Assembly: GCF_001545115.1 (NCBI RefSeq)
Contig: NZ_FCNU01000023.1
Location: 109,271-173,270 of the forward strand
Origin: Candidatus Protochlamydia phocaeensis
Lineage (GTDB): Bacteria; Chlamydiota; Chlamydiia; Chlamydiales; Parachlamydiaceae
Reading direction: 5' to 3'
Length of the DNA: 64,000 bases
This document shows, one piece after another, positions 1 through 9,635 of this stretch. A program made the position numbers and the translations under genes. Within the stretch, counting starts at the first letter, position 1, and each line of letters starts with the position of its first letter. A model generated the notes under the pieces. The model saw only the letters and a program-made list of their open reading frames with translations, ran no database searches and was not told the DNA's origin.

Positions 1-1404
1 AATTGTTTTTTTATAATTGCTATCTACTGTATGATAATCCATCGTCAATCTCCATTCCCTCGCTTGCTTCAAGTCGGTCCGCATTTCTCCCTGCTTCATC
101 AATACTTCATTAATGTCGGATAAGATAGCCCGATAAAGTTCTCTTTTCTCCTCTTCTATGTCTAGTAAATCCACTTGCATGAGATCAACGGCAGGCGTTT
201 CAGCCGTCACGCCTCTTGCTCGATGAAAGGCTTCTATGCTTTCATTGCGCCGATTGATCTCCTGAGCTTTAGCCCTGGCCTCTTCTAAAGCCGGACGCAT
301 CGCCTCAAAGTCCTCAGAAGAGAGATGTTCTTTTGCTATTGAATAAATCAACTCGGCATAACGCGGACAACATCCCATTAAACCAGGCGTAGGACTCCCC
401 CACCCATTGCCTTCACCCCAGCCAATCAATCCGCCCTTACTGCCAAACTGATCGTGAGGCTCCAAATCAATCAAGAGAACGCGCCATACTTCGCCCATAT
501 GGATTAAGGGTATGTTATCCCATTTGACGTCGGCAAAGCCTGTCTTACAGATCAAGATGGCAAGCTGCCTGACAATGTCTTCCAATTCGCTTTCATGATT
601 AGTGAATGCTATTTGCTGCGCATGTTTGCCATGCTTAATGTCATATTTCCTTTCGGCTACTATATTAATTGTCTCCTCTCCTGCAGATATCTCGAGCAAC
701 GAGCAATCGGGCACAATCAAACGCTGAAGATTGTTTTCTCGGCAGACCTCTTTTGCTTTAACCATAGCTTGATACCTATCCCGCATTTTATCGCTCGTAT
801 AGCTAAGCTTAAAAATGACTCCCGGAAAGGGATCCAGTTCAAAAACCGGAATATTCAGTCCATAGTACTTAACAGCAATCTCCTCTCCATCTATGCGGAT
901 AGCAGGCTTCCTTTGCCGTAAAGCTTGCCTATTTTCTTCTGAAAAACTTTTTAACAGCAGCTCTTGCTCGTCAGGGCCGAAAGATATGTCACCTCTAAAA
1001 GCTAACGTCAGTTGATTTAAATCTTGCCTGATGCAATCCAAAGCACGGTTGACTAAGACCCTTGAATCAACAAACCCTAGCCCTTGGAAATAGTTGCGAA
1101 TGGCAGATAGGAAAGTTATAAAAATCCTTTTCAATAGAAAACAAGAGCGTTTCTGCTCTACTCTGGCTTTCAGCTGCAAAAGGGAAGATTTAAGCTGGAC
1201 TTTTTCTTCTCGGGAATAGGCATTCAAATACTGCTGGGCATATTTTGCTATCTGCCCGCTAGGCATCCTCGAGCAATTGGCAGGAATAGAATTCGCCGAG
1301 CAAACTGCAAATTGATGGCCGCTCGCATACATAGACTGAGAAATAACAGGAGCGTCCTGAAAAGTTTGATTCAATGTAGATAAAAAGCTGACAGAAGATA
1401 CCAT
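1..1404 (-). CDS. Large hypothetical protein with protein-kinase-like motifs (3' end outside window)
   Basis: The minus strand is open from an ATG at 1404 to the window edge, giving 468 codons without a stop. No family is certain. Residues 200-370 read like a degenerate kinase fold. An FKLSYTS stretch is followed by a lysine-rich helix (MVKAKEVCRENN). A catalytic-loop-like ADVKWDN (D-x-K-x-x-N) comes next, and then LIDLE, which could hold the metal-binding Asp. The C-terminal part is charged and probably coiled. The Asp-Lys-Asn spacing is seen directly. Kinase activity is inference. It could instead be a lineage-specific effector or a pseudokinase. Confidence 0.6.
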   Translation of the reverse strand, partial: MVSSVSFLSTLNQTFQDAPVISQSMYASGHQFAVCSANSIPANCSRMPSGQIAKYAQQYLNAYSREEKVQLKSSLLQLKARVEQKRSCFLLKRIFITFLSAIRNYFQGLGFVDSRVLVNRALDCIRQDLNQLTLAFRGDISFGPDEQELLLKSFSEENRQALRQRKPAIRIDGEEIAVKYYGLNIPVFELDPFPGVIFKLSYTSDKMRDRYQAMVKAKEVCRENNLQRLIVPDCSLLEISAGEETINIVAERKYDIKHGKHAQQIAFTNHESELEDIVRQLAILICKTGFADVKWDNIPLIHMGEVWRVLLIDLEPHDQFGSKGGLIGWGEGNGWGSPTPGLMGCCPRYAELIYSIAKEHLSSEDFEAMRPALEEARAKAQEINRRNESIEAFHRARGVTAETPAVDLMQVDLLDIEEEKRELYRAILSDINEVLMKQGEMRTDLKQAREWRLTMDYHTVDSNYKKTI

Positions 1405-1483
1405 AATAAACTTTATTAATAGATTAACAACAAAAAAATAAAGTAAACATTTTAAATCATAGATTTATTAAAATCCATCTATT

Positions 1484-2437
1484 TTAAATTAAACTCATCG
1501 CATAACCTGGCCTGATATAATCATCCAGCAATCCTTTGATTGCCTCTGCGATCAAGGAAGCGATCGAAAGGACCGCCACCTTTTTAGAATGAGAGAAGCG
1601 ATTAAGCATAGGAACGGTATTGGTCATAATCAAAGACGTTAAAATGCTGTCTTCTATGTCCTTGATGGCATCACCTGCGCAAATGCCATGCGTCACAGCA
1701 GCAATCACGTTTTTTGCTCCTTGCTGCCGGCATAATTGCGCTGCAGCGACAAGCGTTCCGCCTGTTGAACACATGTCATCGGCCAGCAGGACATGCTTGC
1801 CCGCTACATTGCCAATCAATGTCATTTGTACGTCGAATGCCGTTGTGCGCTGTTTTTCGATAATCGCCATCTCTATCCCCAACAGCTTAGCCATTTTTTT
1901 AGCAACCTTTACGCTTCCGATGTCTGGAGCGACCACAATGCCATCCTTCCCAAGCATTTGCCTGGCTTGGGCAGCCAGCAAGGACTGGCAAGACAGATGA
2001 TCGACAGGCACTTCAAAAAATCCCTCAAGCTGGCCGGCATGCAAGTCCAAAGTGATCAGGCGTGACATGCCGGCGACTGCTAGCATGTTAGCCACGAGCT
2101 TAGCGGTAATGGGAACGCCGGGCTTGTCCTTGCGGTCTTGCCGGCAATAGCCAAAATAAGGAATGATCGCCACAATGTTTTTAGCGGATGCCCGCTTGAG
2201 CGCATCGATGAGGATGAGCAGCTCCATTAAATAGAAATTGGGATTCAAGGCCGTCGATTGCAAAACGAATACGTCGCGCCCTCTTACCTCTTCTAAAATT
2301 TCCACTTTGGTTTCTCCATCGGGAAACTGATCGAGGGATAGGCGTCCCAATGGGATGGCTAAGCAACGGCTTATTTCTTCTCCCAAAACGGTATGCGAAG
2401 AGCCGCAGAATAATAAAGGGCCTCTATAATAGCTCAT
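1484..2437 (-). CDS. prsA: Ribose-phosphate pyrophosphokinase, last gene of the trp operon
   Basis: Makes PRPP from ribose 5-phosphate and ATP in the cytoplasm. TrpD consumes PRPP, which explains its place in a trp operon. From ATG 2437 the protein is 317 residues, normal for class I enzymes. Visible signatures are DQFPDGE (about 36-42), CRQDRKDKPG (98-107), the flexible-loop KQRTT (195-199) and the PRPP-binding ADDMCSTGGT (219-228). I chose ATG 2437 because AGGAGA lies just upstream and the start overlaps the kynU stop as ATGA. A longer in-frame start at 2476 would run into kynU. Chlamydia caviae has the same kynU-prsA pair at its trp operon end. Confidence 0.95.
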   Translation of the reverse strand: MSYYRGPLLFCGSSHTVLGEEISRCLAIPLGRLSLDQFPDGETKVEILEEVRGRDVFVLQSTALNPNFYLMELLILIDALKRASAKNIVAIIPYFGYCRQDRKDKPGVPITAKLVANMLAVAGMSRLITLDLHAGQLEGFFEVPVDHLSCQSLLAAQARQMLGKDGIVVAPDIGSVKVAKKMAKLLGIEMAIIEKQRTTAFDVQMTLIGNVAGKHVLLADDMCSTGGTLVAAAQLCRQQGAKNVIAAVTHGICAGDAIKDIEDSILTSLIMTNTVPMLNRFSHSKKVAVLSIASLIAEAIKGLLDDYIRPGYAMSLI

Positions 2438-3717
2438 TGTAAGTCTCCTAAAAGATCTAGCAGGCGTGAAACGCATGCATAAATCTCGCTAAAAGTATTG
2501 TAAAGCGGCGAAGGAGCCAGCCTGATCATATCGGGCTGCCTAAAATCGCAAATAATTTCCTTTTCTTCCAATTGCCCAAGAAAAAATTCAGCTACAACCG
2601 GCATGCGTAAAGTCAGTTGGCATCCCCTTTCATTGGAATGCCTGGGGGTCAATAGATGGAATTGGCCCTTAGGCAACTCTTCTAGCAATTCCAATAAAAA
2701 AGCCGTCTGCAGCTTCGATTTTTCGCGCAGCCGCGCAATCCCCGCTTCTTGAAACAGTTCAAGCGAAGCTAAAAGGGGCGTGAGCGCCAAGACCGAAGGC
2801 GTGCTCACCTGCCAACTGGCAGCCCCTCCATACGGAATAAAATCTGGCTCGAGCTGCATGCGGAAGCGAGACTGCGGATCATTGCCCCACCATCCGCTGA
2901 AGCGCGGCAGGTGCTCTGCATGGTGCGAAGCGTGCACATAGGCAATTCCCGGTCCGCCCGGGCCCGCGCATAGGTATTTATAAGAGCAGCCGACGGCAAA
3001 ATCGACTTCCCATGCATGCAGCTGCAGAGGAATATTTCCCACAGCATGGGCAAGGTCGCATCCGAACAAGCCCCCCTTCTCATGGACAGCTTTCGCGATC
3101 GATTCCATCTCTAGCACTTGTCCGGTAAGAAAATTGACCGGATTCAAGAAGACCAAAGCGATCGATTCTCCTTCTTTTGCGATTGTTTCCTGAATATCCT
3201 CCATCCGCAGAAGAGATTCGCCCGGGCGGGGCGCCATTATAATTAAAGCCTCTTCCGGTTTCAATCCATGAAAGGACAGATGGCTTTTAATGGCATACAA
3301 GTCCGAAGGAAACGTAGGCGAATCGATCATAATTTTACAGCGTTTAGCTGTGGGACGATAGAATGAGACCAACAGCAAGTGCAAATTGACCGTCAAGCTA
3401 TTCATCAAAATAACTTCCTCTTCCTGCGCGCCTAGCAAGCCGGCCAATGGTTTCTGTAAAGAAGCAGCTAATGAGGCATACCAATTATCTGTTCCCTGGA
3501 ACCAGCCCTCCACTCCTTGGCTGGCCCATTTCTGCATTTGATCTTGCATGAGTGTCAGCGCTTTGACGGGCGGAAGGCCTAAGGAATTATTGCAAAAGTA
3601 AATTTTATGCGGAGCCAAACGCCCTTCCGGAATAGAGAAATATTGCCTGAATGCCTTAAGAGGATCTTGTTCATCCAGCTGCTGGGCCTTCGCTTGGTAT
3701 TTCGTTAAATTTGTCAT
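2434..3717 (-). CDS. kynU: Kynureninase
   Basis: PLP enzyme that cleaves kynurenine to anthranilate and alanine. It is 427 residues, the usual family length. The Schiff-base lysine is K247 in CSYKYLC, followed by AGPGGPG. The cofactor-binding DLAHA motif sits at 221-225. An N-terminal LGLPP motif is also typical. The start overlaps the trpA stop as ATGA, and the stop overlaps the prsA start in the same way, so the three are translationally coupled. No trpE or trpG is present. Kynureninase is therefore the likely anthranilate source, fed by host-derived kynurenine, as established for C. caviae. Confidence 0.95.
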   Translation of the reverse strand: MTNLTKYQAKAQQLDEQDPLKAFRQYFSIPEGRLAPHKIYFCNNSLGLPPVKALTLMQDQMQKWASQGVEGWFQGTDNWYASLAASLQKPLAGLLGAQEEEVILMNSLTVNLHLLLVSFYRPTAKRCKIMIDSPTFPSDLYAIKSHLSFHGLKPEEALIIMAPRPGESLLRMEDIQETIAKEGESIALVFLNPVNFLTGQVLEMESIAKAVHEKGGLFGCDLAHAVGNIPLQLHAWEVDFAVGCSYKYLCAGPGGPGIAYVHASHHAEHLPRFSGWWGNDPQSRFRMQLEPDFIPYGGAASWQVSTPSVLALTPLLASLELFQEAGIARLREKSKLQTAFLLELLEELPKGQFHLLTPRHSNERGCQLTLRMPVVAEFFLGQLEEKEIICDFRQPDMIRLAPSPLYNTFSEIYACVSRLLDLLGDLQ

Positions 3718-4499
3718 GTCTCTTTCCTTGACCTGGGATCAATCGCTTGGGCCAACGCTTTTAAGTCAGCAGGCGATCTTTTTTCTTCCATTAATTTAAC
3801 GAAGGCCGATCCTACGACAAAGCCATCGGCATGCGCAAGAGCTGCGCGGGCAGCTGATTGGTCAGCGATTCCAAAACCTGCTGCAATGGGGACCGGAATC
3901 AACGGACGCAGACGGGATAAGTGATCGGCAAAATCAGCAGCTAAGTCTTTTCTCATCCCTGTCGTTCCTTTTTGCGAGACATAATAGACAAATCCTTGCG
4001 CCATTTTGCCTATTTGCGCCAAACGCGTCGAATCGGTAGAGGGCGTTGCCAAGAGAATCGGCAGCAATTCCACTCTTTCAAGCGCTTGAAAAAAAGGATC
4101 TTGCGCGCCTGGTTGGATAGAAACCGGCAAATCAACGACTAAAACGGCATCAATCCCCGCTTCTTTGGCCTTCAGGAGGAATTGGTCCTGTTTTCTAAGC
4201 AAGGGATTATAATAGCTAAATAACACTAAAGGCGTATCGCTTAGCCTTTTCAATTGTTTGATCATTTCCAATACTTCAGCGGAAGCTGTCCTATTTTCCA
4301 GCGCTCTTTGATGAGCACGCTGGATGATGGGACCGTCGGCAATGGGATCGGAAAAAGGCAATCCGATCTCCAGGATGTCCACACCGCCTTCGATCAAAGC
4401 CTGTGCGCATGCCAGGCTATAGTCCAGCCCGCCATCCCCAGCCGTCAAATAGCCAATAAATGGCTGCCCGTTTCTAAATTTTTTTGCAATCTTATCCAT
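3714..4499 (-). CDS. trpA: Tryptophan synthase alpha subunit
   Basis: Cleaves indole-3-glycerol phosphate to indole and glyceraldehyde 3-phosphate and passes indole to TrpB. It is a 261-residue TIM barrel, slightly short of the usual ~268. The catalytic acid and base are visible as E44 (DILEIG) and D55 (SDPIADGP). The phosphate-binding GFGI and VVGSAF segments lie near the C-terminus. It starts 1 base after the trpB stop and overlaps kynU by 4 bases. All expected catalytic residues are kept, so it should be active. Confidence 0.95.
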   Translation of the reverse strand: MDKIAKKFRNGQPFIGYLTAGDGGLDYSLACAQALIEGGVDILEIGLPFSDPIADGPIIQRAHQRALENRTASAEVLEMIKQLKRLSDTPLVLFSYYNPLLRKQDQFLLKAKEAGIDAVLVVDLPVSIQPGAQDPFFQALERVELLPILLATPSTDSTRLAQIGKMAQGFVYYVSQKGTTGMRKDLAADFADHLSRLRPLIPVPIAAGFGIADQSAARAALAHADGFVVGSAFVKLMEEKRSPADLKALAQAIDPRSRKET

Positions 4500-4500
4500 C

Positions 4501-5691
4501 TTATTTCTCTTTTGACTCCCTTTTCTCTTGTCTTGCCTGATTGAGAATCTGCCCTAAGTCTTTGTCCCCTCTTCCCGATAAATTGACAATGACTAGGCTA
4601 TTTTTTTTTAATTGGGGGGCTTGTTTAACGAGGTACCCCAAAGCATGGCTCGACTCCAAGGCGGGAATGATCCCTTCCGTCTTGGAAAGCAGATAAAAAG
4701 CGTGCAAAGCCTCCTCATCCGTTGCAATCTCATAAGAAGCCCGTCCGGATTCATATAGCCTAGCATGGTCAGGGCCAACGGCGGGATAGTCCAGTCCAGC
4801 CGATACTGAATGGGTCGGCAAAATTTGCCCTTCTTCGTCCTGTAACAAATAAGTATAGCAGCCGTGCAGTACGCCTGGGCTGCCGCCGGCAAATCGGGCA
4901 GCATGCTTGCCGGGTTCTAATCCCACTCCTCCAGCCTCTACGCCGATCAATGCCACTTTTTCATCAGGAATAAAGTGATGAAAAAAGCCGATAGCATTGG
5001 ATCCGCCTCCCACACAAGCGATCATGATATCAGGCAACCCATAACCTTGCTCCAAAAGCTGCTCCTTGATTTCCAAGCTGATCACAGCTTGGAAAAAGCG
5101 CACGATCTGCGGATAGGGATAAGGACCAAGGGCCGATCCCAAGCAATAGTGCGAATGCTCATAATGGGCCGACCAATCGCGCAGAGCTTCATTAATCGCG
5201 TCTTTTAAAGTGGCAGAGCCTTGCTGGACTGCAATGACTTCTGCACCTAATAAACGCATTTTATCGACATTGGGCTTTTGCCGTTCCATGTCTTTGGCTC
5301 CCATATAGACAATGCAATCTAATCCTAAACGCGCGCAAGCTGTCGCTGTTGCAACTCCGTGTTGTCCCGCTCCCGTTTCAGCGATGACGCGTTTTTTATT
5401 TAAGGATTTGGCAATCAAGCACTGACCCAAAGCATTATTAATCTTATGCGCTCCTGTATGCAAAAGGTCTTCCCTTTTTAACAAAATGCGCGGACCATCA
5501 ATCGCTTGTGAAAAACCTTTGATTTCCGTCAATGGAGTCGGCCGGCCGGCGTAATGCCTAAATAAGCCCTGAAGCTCGCTCAAAAATGACTGCCTTTTAT
5601 GCAGAGCTTCCCAGGTATGGGCAAGCTCTTGAATGGGTGTCATTAAAATCTCCGGCATAAACTGCCCGCCAAATGGGTAAGGATGTGTCAT
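4501..5691 (-). CDS. trpB: Tryptophan synthase beta subunit
   Basis: PLP enzyme joining indole and serine to tryptophan. It has 396 residues. The cofactor lysine is K83 in [21 protein letters not shown] follows, and the phosphate-binding GGGSNA lies near residue 230. It resembles the classical TrpB1 type that pairs with TrpA, which is its neighbour. The start overlaps the trpF stop as ATGA. Two in-frame Met codons lie early. I kept the first because of the coupling overlap, and the N-terminal part matches typical TrpB (FGGQFMPE). Confidence 0.95.
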   Translation of the reverse strand: MTHPYPFGGQFMPEILMTPIQELAHTWEALHKRQSFLSELQGLFRHYAGRPTPLTEIKGFSQAIDGPRILLKREDLLHTGAHKINNALGQCLIAKSLNKKRVIAETGAGQHGVATATACARLGLDCIVYMGAKDMERQKPNVDKMRLLGAEVIAVQQGSATLKDAINEALRDWSAHYEHSHYCLGSALGPYPYPQIVRFFQAVISLEIKEQLLEQGYGLPDIMIACVGGGSNAIGFFHHFIPDEKVALIGVEAGGVGLEPGKHAARFAGGSPGVLHGCYTYLLQDEEGQILPTHSVSAGLDYPAVGPDHARLYESGRASYEIATDEEALHAFYLLSKTEGIIPALESSHALGYLVKQAPQLKKNSLVIVNLSGRGDKDLGQILNQARQEKRESKEK

Positions 5692-6311
5692 TTTTTCTCC
5701 TTTGCTTCTTTAACCGCTTCAATAAAAGCCTTTACTAAAAGCGGGTTTTTTCGGACGGATTGAGGATATTCGACCCCGCTTGCAACATCTACCCCCGATG
5801 GCTGAAGCAAGCGAATAGCAGAACCGACATTATGCGGATTAAGTCCGCCGGCTAACATCCACGGCTTGTTCTTTGGAGGAGTAAAAGCCTTCCATTCAAA
5901 AGTTTGGCCTGTGCCTCCGCTTAAATGATCGTATAAGGGGTAAGCGCAGGCAGGTAGATCGTGGGGCTGGTCCAAATGACCATCGAAACCGACAGGCACG
6001 GCATAAAAAATCAAGGGATAATCACGATAAAGGCCTACCGCATCCTGTTGAGACCGCTTTCCATGCAGCTGAATCACTTGAATTTCCGCCTGTTCGCAAA
6101 GAGAGCGGATTTGATCAGCCGTTTCATCGACGAATACGCCTACAGCTAAGGCGCCGTTTAGATGAGCTGCCTGGGCAATCTCTTTCGCGCGATTGAGCGG
6201 AACGCAGCGCTTGGAGTAACTGGAAAACAGGATTCCAATATAATTAGCTCCTAAGCTGGCAGCATAACCGGCTTCTTCCGGATCCGTTAACCCACAGATT
6301 TTAATTTGCAT
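5688..6311 (-). CDS. trpF: Phosphoribosylanthranilate isomerase
   Basis: Converts phosphoribosylanthranilate to CdRP, step 3 from anthranilate. It has 207 residues. The N-terminal [11 protein letters not shown] carries the catalytic Cys. [14 protein letters not shown] carries the Asp and the phosphate-binding loop. [10 protein letters not shown] and VDVASGVE complete the barrel signatures. Its start lies inside the last 11 bases of trpC, in another frame. It is a separate gene, not the trpC-trpF fusion seen in enterobacteria. Confidence 0.95.
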   Translation of the reverse strand: MQIKICGLTDPEEAGYAASLGANYIGILFSSYSKRCVPLNRAKEIAQAAHLNGALAVGVFVDETADQIRSLCEQAEIQVIQLHGKRSQQDAVGLYRDYPLIFYAVPVGFDGHLDQPHDLPACAYPLYDHLSGGTGQTFEWKAFTPPKNKPWMLAGGLNPHNVGSAIRLLQPSGVDVASGVEYPQSVRKNPLLVKAFIEAVKEAKEKK

Positions 6312-7122
6312 GTTCTTCTCCTCTCATCAACGCAATGAGCGCAGCCGGATCTTTTGATTGGACAAACGCTTCGCCGACTAAAATGGCATCGTATCCCAGC
6401 TCGTGCATGCGCTTAGCTTGATCGGGAGTGCGGATGCCGGACTCTGCCACTGCAATAGCCGATGGCGGAATCCGAGGGCGAAGCTCTTCCGATCGCTTTA
6501 AATCCACCTCAAATGTCCGCAAATTGCGATTATTCACTCCAATAATTGGCGCTCCAGCCTCTAAGGTCAGCTCCAAGTCTTCCACATCATGGACTTCTGT
6601 CAGGGCCTCCAATCCCAAGCGGACAGACGCCTCAAGGAATACTTTCAATTCCTTTCCTAAAAGGCCGGCAATTAACAGCACTGCAGAAGCTCCCGCCAAA
6701 GCAGCTTCTGCCAGCTGCAAGGGATGGATGATAAAGTCCTTTCTTAAAACAGGGACAACGGCTCTGCTGCAAGAAATCTCTTGCGAAACCTGCTGCAAAT
6801 CCTTCAGCGTCCCTCCAAATCCTCCCAGATCCGTTAGGACAGAAATTGCTGAAGCGCCTCCTTGGCAGTAATTTAAAGCCAATTTCGCCGGATCGACGAT
6901 CTCTCCTATTTTTCCAACAGAAGGAGACCTTCTTTTGACTTCCGCAATAATTCCCAGCTTTGGGCCTTTTAAAGCGGAGGCAAATCGTCCATTTGCTTTG
7001 CGCTCCTGGCTTAAAGTTTGATGCAAAAGATTTTGCGGATCTTGATCTGCCCTTTTAATGAGAGCCTGCACCTCTTTTCTCTTCCGATTAAGAATTTGAT
7101 CAAGATAAGGATGGTTGCTCAT
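6301..7122 (-). CDS. trpC: Indole-3-glycerol phosphate synthase
   Basis: Ring-closes CdRP to indole-3-glycerol phosphate. It has 273 residues. Signatures are IIAEVKRRSPSVGKI (catalytic Lys region), VLRKDFI, GVNNRNLRTFEVD and VAESGI, in the order of the family's barrel strands. It overlaps trpD by 23 bases at its start and trpF by 11 at its end. Nothing is missing from the active site. Confidence 0.95.
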   Translation of the reverse strand: MSNHPYLDQILNRKRKEVQALIKRADQDPQNLLHQTLSQERKANGRFASALKGPKLGIIAEVKRRSPSVGKIGEIVDPAKLALNYCQGGASAISVLTDLGGFGGTLKDLQQVSQEISCSRAVVPVLRKDFIIHPLQLAEAALAGASAVLLIAGLLGKELKVFLEASVRLGLEALTEVHDVEDLELTLEAGAPIIGVNNRNLRTFEVDLKRSEELRPRIPPSAIAVAESGIRTPDQAKRMHELGYDAILVGEAFVQSKDPAALIALMRGEEHAN

Positions 7123-8179
7123 GGAACTGCTCCTGCTTAAGTTTCATTGAAAATTGCCTCCATTTTTCCAATACCTGCAGCGCCTGACCTGTTTCTAAGG
7201 CTCTTCGCGCAACGTGAATGCCCTCTTGCAGAGAAGGCGTGCGCTCGAAGACCCATAAAGCTGCCCCAGCATTGAAAATAAGGGCATCGGCAACAGCGCA
7301 CTTTCGACCGGCAAAGACCTCTTTTAAAATAGCCGCATTGGCCTGCGCATCCCCTCCTTGCAGATCAGAAAGCGAACAGGAAGGCAACCCTAAAGAAAGG
7401 GGGTCTATTTCCAAGCGTTCTTTTTTTCCATTGCTAATATCATAGGCAATGGCGGGCCCTAAAGGGCTCAGCTCATCTAAGCCACAGCCATGAAAGACGA
7501 GCGTCCGTTTGCGGTTGCCAAGCTTTAAAATCACTTCGCTCACTAGTTCAAGAAGAGAGGCTTGAGCAACGCCGATCAAACTGTATTCCGCTTTGGCTGG
7601 ATTGAGCAGAATGCCAAGCAAATTGCAGGCAGTGGGCAGTTTCAATCCCTTTCGAATCGGTCCGAGCTTCTTCAAGCTAGGATGGTAGTAAGGCGCAAAA
7701 AGAAAGGAAATATTTGCTTCCACCAAACAGGAGCCGATTCGATCGGGAGGAATTTCCACTTCCACCCCTAAGGCTTCTAAAACATCTGCCGCCCCACTGC
7801 GGCTTGAAAGCGACCGGTTGCCATGCTTGGCAACGGGGATGCCGCAAGCGGCAGCTAAAATTGCTGAACCCGTTGAAATGTTCACTGTATTGGCCAGATC
7901 GCCCCCCGTTCCGACTATATCAAGGACAGGGTAGGGCAAGTGTACAGGCAGAGCTCGTTTAGCAAATGCTGATAAGAATCCGATCACTTCATCTGCCGTC
8001 TCTCCGCGGTATTTCAAAATGCTTAGCAAAGCGGCAGCCTGATAAGGATTCGCTTCTTCCACTATTAAATCCATTACGGCTTCAGCCTGCTGCCTAGTCA
8101 GCTCCTTCTTCGAAAACAGAAGATGGAGATATGATTCCAGGCCTAGCAATTCCTTTCCTAAATCCTCATATGTATTCAT
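7100..8179 (-). CDS. trpD: Anthranilate phosphoribosyltransferase
   Basis: Joins anthranilate and PRPP, the first committed step available here because trpE/trpG are absent. It has 359 residues, a little long because of about 15 extra residues at each end. The PRPP motif GTGGD is at 90-94. NISTGSA and AKHGNRSLSSRSGAADVLEALG follow in the family pattern. The start overlaps the permease stop as ATGA. The PRPP donor (prsA) and anthranilate donor (kynU) lie in the same transcript. Confidence 0.95.
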   Translation of the reverse strand: MNTYEDLGKELLGLESYLHLLFSKKELTRQQAEAVMDLIVEEANPYQAAALLSILKYRGETADEVIGFLSAFAKRALPVHLPYPVLDIVGTGGDLANTVNISTGSAILAAACGIPVAKHGNRSLSSRSGAADVLEALGVEVEIPPDRIGSCLVEANISFLFAPYYHPSLKKLGPIRKGLKLPTACNLLGILLNPAKAEYSLIGVAQASLLELVSEVILKLGNRKRTLVFHGCGLDELSPLGPAIAYDISNGKKERLEIDPLSLGLPSCSLSDLQGGDAQANAAILKEVFAGRKCAVADALIFNAGAALWVFERTPSLQEGIHVARRALETGQALQVLEKWRQFSMKLKQEQFHEQPSLS

Positions 8180-9384
8180 TGGTGCCTCAGCAATAAAAAA
8201 AATAAAGACAGCAGCATCATTGCTAATATAAAAGGCTTCCCCCCTGCAACCTGATAAGGTCCTTGCAGGCGCTTGATATAGCGTCCGACAAAAACAATCA
8301 GAGAAGGAAGCAGACCGAATAGCAGCACATCGGCAAATCCCCCGGCCAATCCCAATGCCTTCAAGAAGAGGTTAGGATAGAGAAGCGTACAGACTGCCGG
8401 CGGAATAAAGACTAATCCAATGACAGCCAAATGGCTTGCCAAGCGCGAGGACGAAGATAGCTTAAGGCCATCCTTGAGGAAGTCCACAAATGAAAGCGCA
8501 TTAGGCAGGAAGGACGTCAAAATTGCAAGCAGGGAAAAAACTTTTACAAATACAATGGCAAATTGAAAATGCGAGGTTTCTTCCAATAAGCCTGTGACCA
8601 ATTCATTATGGCTTAAGGCTTTTTTTAGCTCGGCATAGTCTTGGCCCAAGAGTCCCAGGATGACAAAGTCCCACACAAAATAAATGAGCAGAGGAATGAA
8701 ATTTCCCACTATAATAGCTATCCGGATTGCCTCTACATTTCTCTTCAAGTAATGGACAAGGCTTGGGACCAGATTTTGGTAACCGAAGCATACGAGCAAA
8801 ACCGGCAAAGCGGCAACCGATGCCTTCCAATCCATGTGCGCTAAATGGGCTAAATGGACTTGCGGCAAACCAAGCGAAATCAAGGCGGCATACAGGGCAA
8901 TCAATCCAAACATCAACAGACGGTTGACATAGACGATAAATTGAGCGCCGATATAGGTCATCGCGCTGACAATAGCCAAGCATAAAAGGATTCCGCATTC
9001 GCGCGGCAGCACGACAAAAGGAGGCAAAGCCGACAAAAGATTAACCAATATCCCTCCTCCCGCATCTAAGTAAGCTACGAACAAGCAATAGAAAAGAAAT
9101 GTAAACAGAAAGCTCGTTACAATTTTGCTTGCCCTTCCTAAAATAGCTTGTGAAATAGACAGCAAATTGACCTTTCCCTCAAACCATAAAGTCGCCTCAA
9201 GAATTAAAAGGCCTGTTCCGGTTGTAAAAAAATAGCAAAGAATCATGGCCAGCGTAGAGGGAATCAAACCGGCTTTTGCACTTAAAACCGGAAGTCCAAT
9301 CATCCCAGCCCCTGTACAACAGCCAGTTACCAATAGGGTAGCTCCCAATGCACCCTCTTTCTTGGCAAGAGCGAAACTCGTCAT
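8176..9384 (-). CDS. Aromatic amino-acid permease (HAAAP family, TyrP-like)
   Basis: It has 402 residues with about 11 hydrophobic segments and starts with GATLLVTGCCTGAGMIGLP, the typical HAAAP first helix. The family imports tryptophan or tyrosine by proton symport, and Chlamydia carries TyrP homologs. The gene lies between trpR and trpD and couples to trpD by a 4-base overlap, so it should be co-regulated by tryptophan. The substrate is inferred. Tryptophan is likeliest from position, but kynurenine or another aromatic compound is possible. The leader of 251 bases to trpR is described separately. Confidence 0.9.
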   Translation of the reverse strand: MTSFALAKKEGALGATLLVTGCCTGAGMIGLPVLSAKAGLIPSTLAMILCYFFTTGTGLLILEATLWFEGKVNLLSISQAILGRASKIVTSFLFTFLFYCLFVAYLDAGGGILVNLLSALPPFVVLPRECGILLCLAIVSAMTYIGAQFIVYVNRLLMFGLIALYAALISLGLPQVHLAHLAHMDWKASVAALPVLLVCFGYQNLVPSLVHYLKRNVEAIRIAIIVGNFIPLLIYFVWDFVILGLLGQDYAELKKALSHNELVTGLLEETSHFQFAIVFVKVFSLLAILTSFLPNALSFVDFLKDGLKLSSSSRLASHLAVIGLVFIPPAVCTLLYPNLFLKALGLAGGFADVLLFGLLPSLIVFVGRYIKRLQGPYQVAGGKPFILAMMLLSLFFLLLRHQ

Positions 9385-9635
9385 AAAAACCTTATCGATA
9401 AAAAATTAAATAATTAAATCCAGCATGAAGCTTCATGGAAAGCATAAAGGCTTTGATATCCATGTCGTCACGGCAGTCCCTTTCCTAAAACAGATAAGGG
9501 CTATTCAAATAAACGTATGAAAATGAATAAGGGAATTAACGGGCGATCGCCCACCAGACAGAGAAAGAAGAAGGGAACAAACAAATAGAGAGGCAAGACG
9601 CTTGAGCACAGGCGACTCTTTTCTTAAGAGAACAT
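9385..9635 (-). other. trpR-permease intergenic leader with two palindromes
   Basis: This 251-base spacer is unusually long in an otherwise overlapping operon. It holds two perfect palindromes, GGGCGATCGCCC (9541-9552) and CATGAAGCTTCATG (9424-9437). Neither is followed by a T run, so neither is a plain terminator. A 23-codon ORF (9392-9463) ends just before the permease and encodes an aromatic-rich tail (FNYLIFYR) but no Trp. C. trachomatis has a regulatory trpR-trpB spacer, and a similar second control point here is an inference. Confidence 0.4.

Noticed and set aside
595..921. Plus-strand open frame of 108 codons
   Set aside because: It lies antisense inside the long minus-strand frame that is open from 1404 to the edge, and it has no ribosome site.
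9392..9463. 23-codon ORF as a classical Trp leader peptide for attenuation
   Set aside because: It has no Trp codons and no good ribosome site, and no terminator/antiterminator pair could be drawn.
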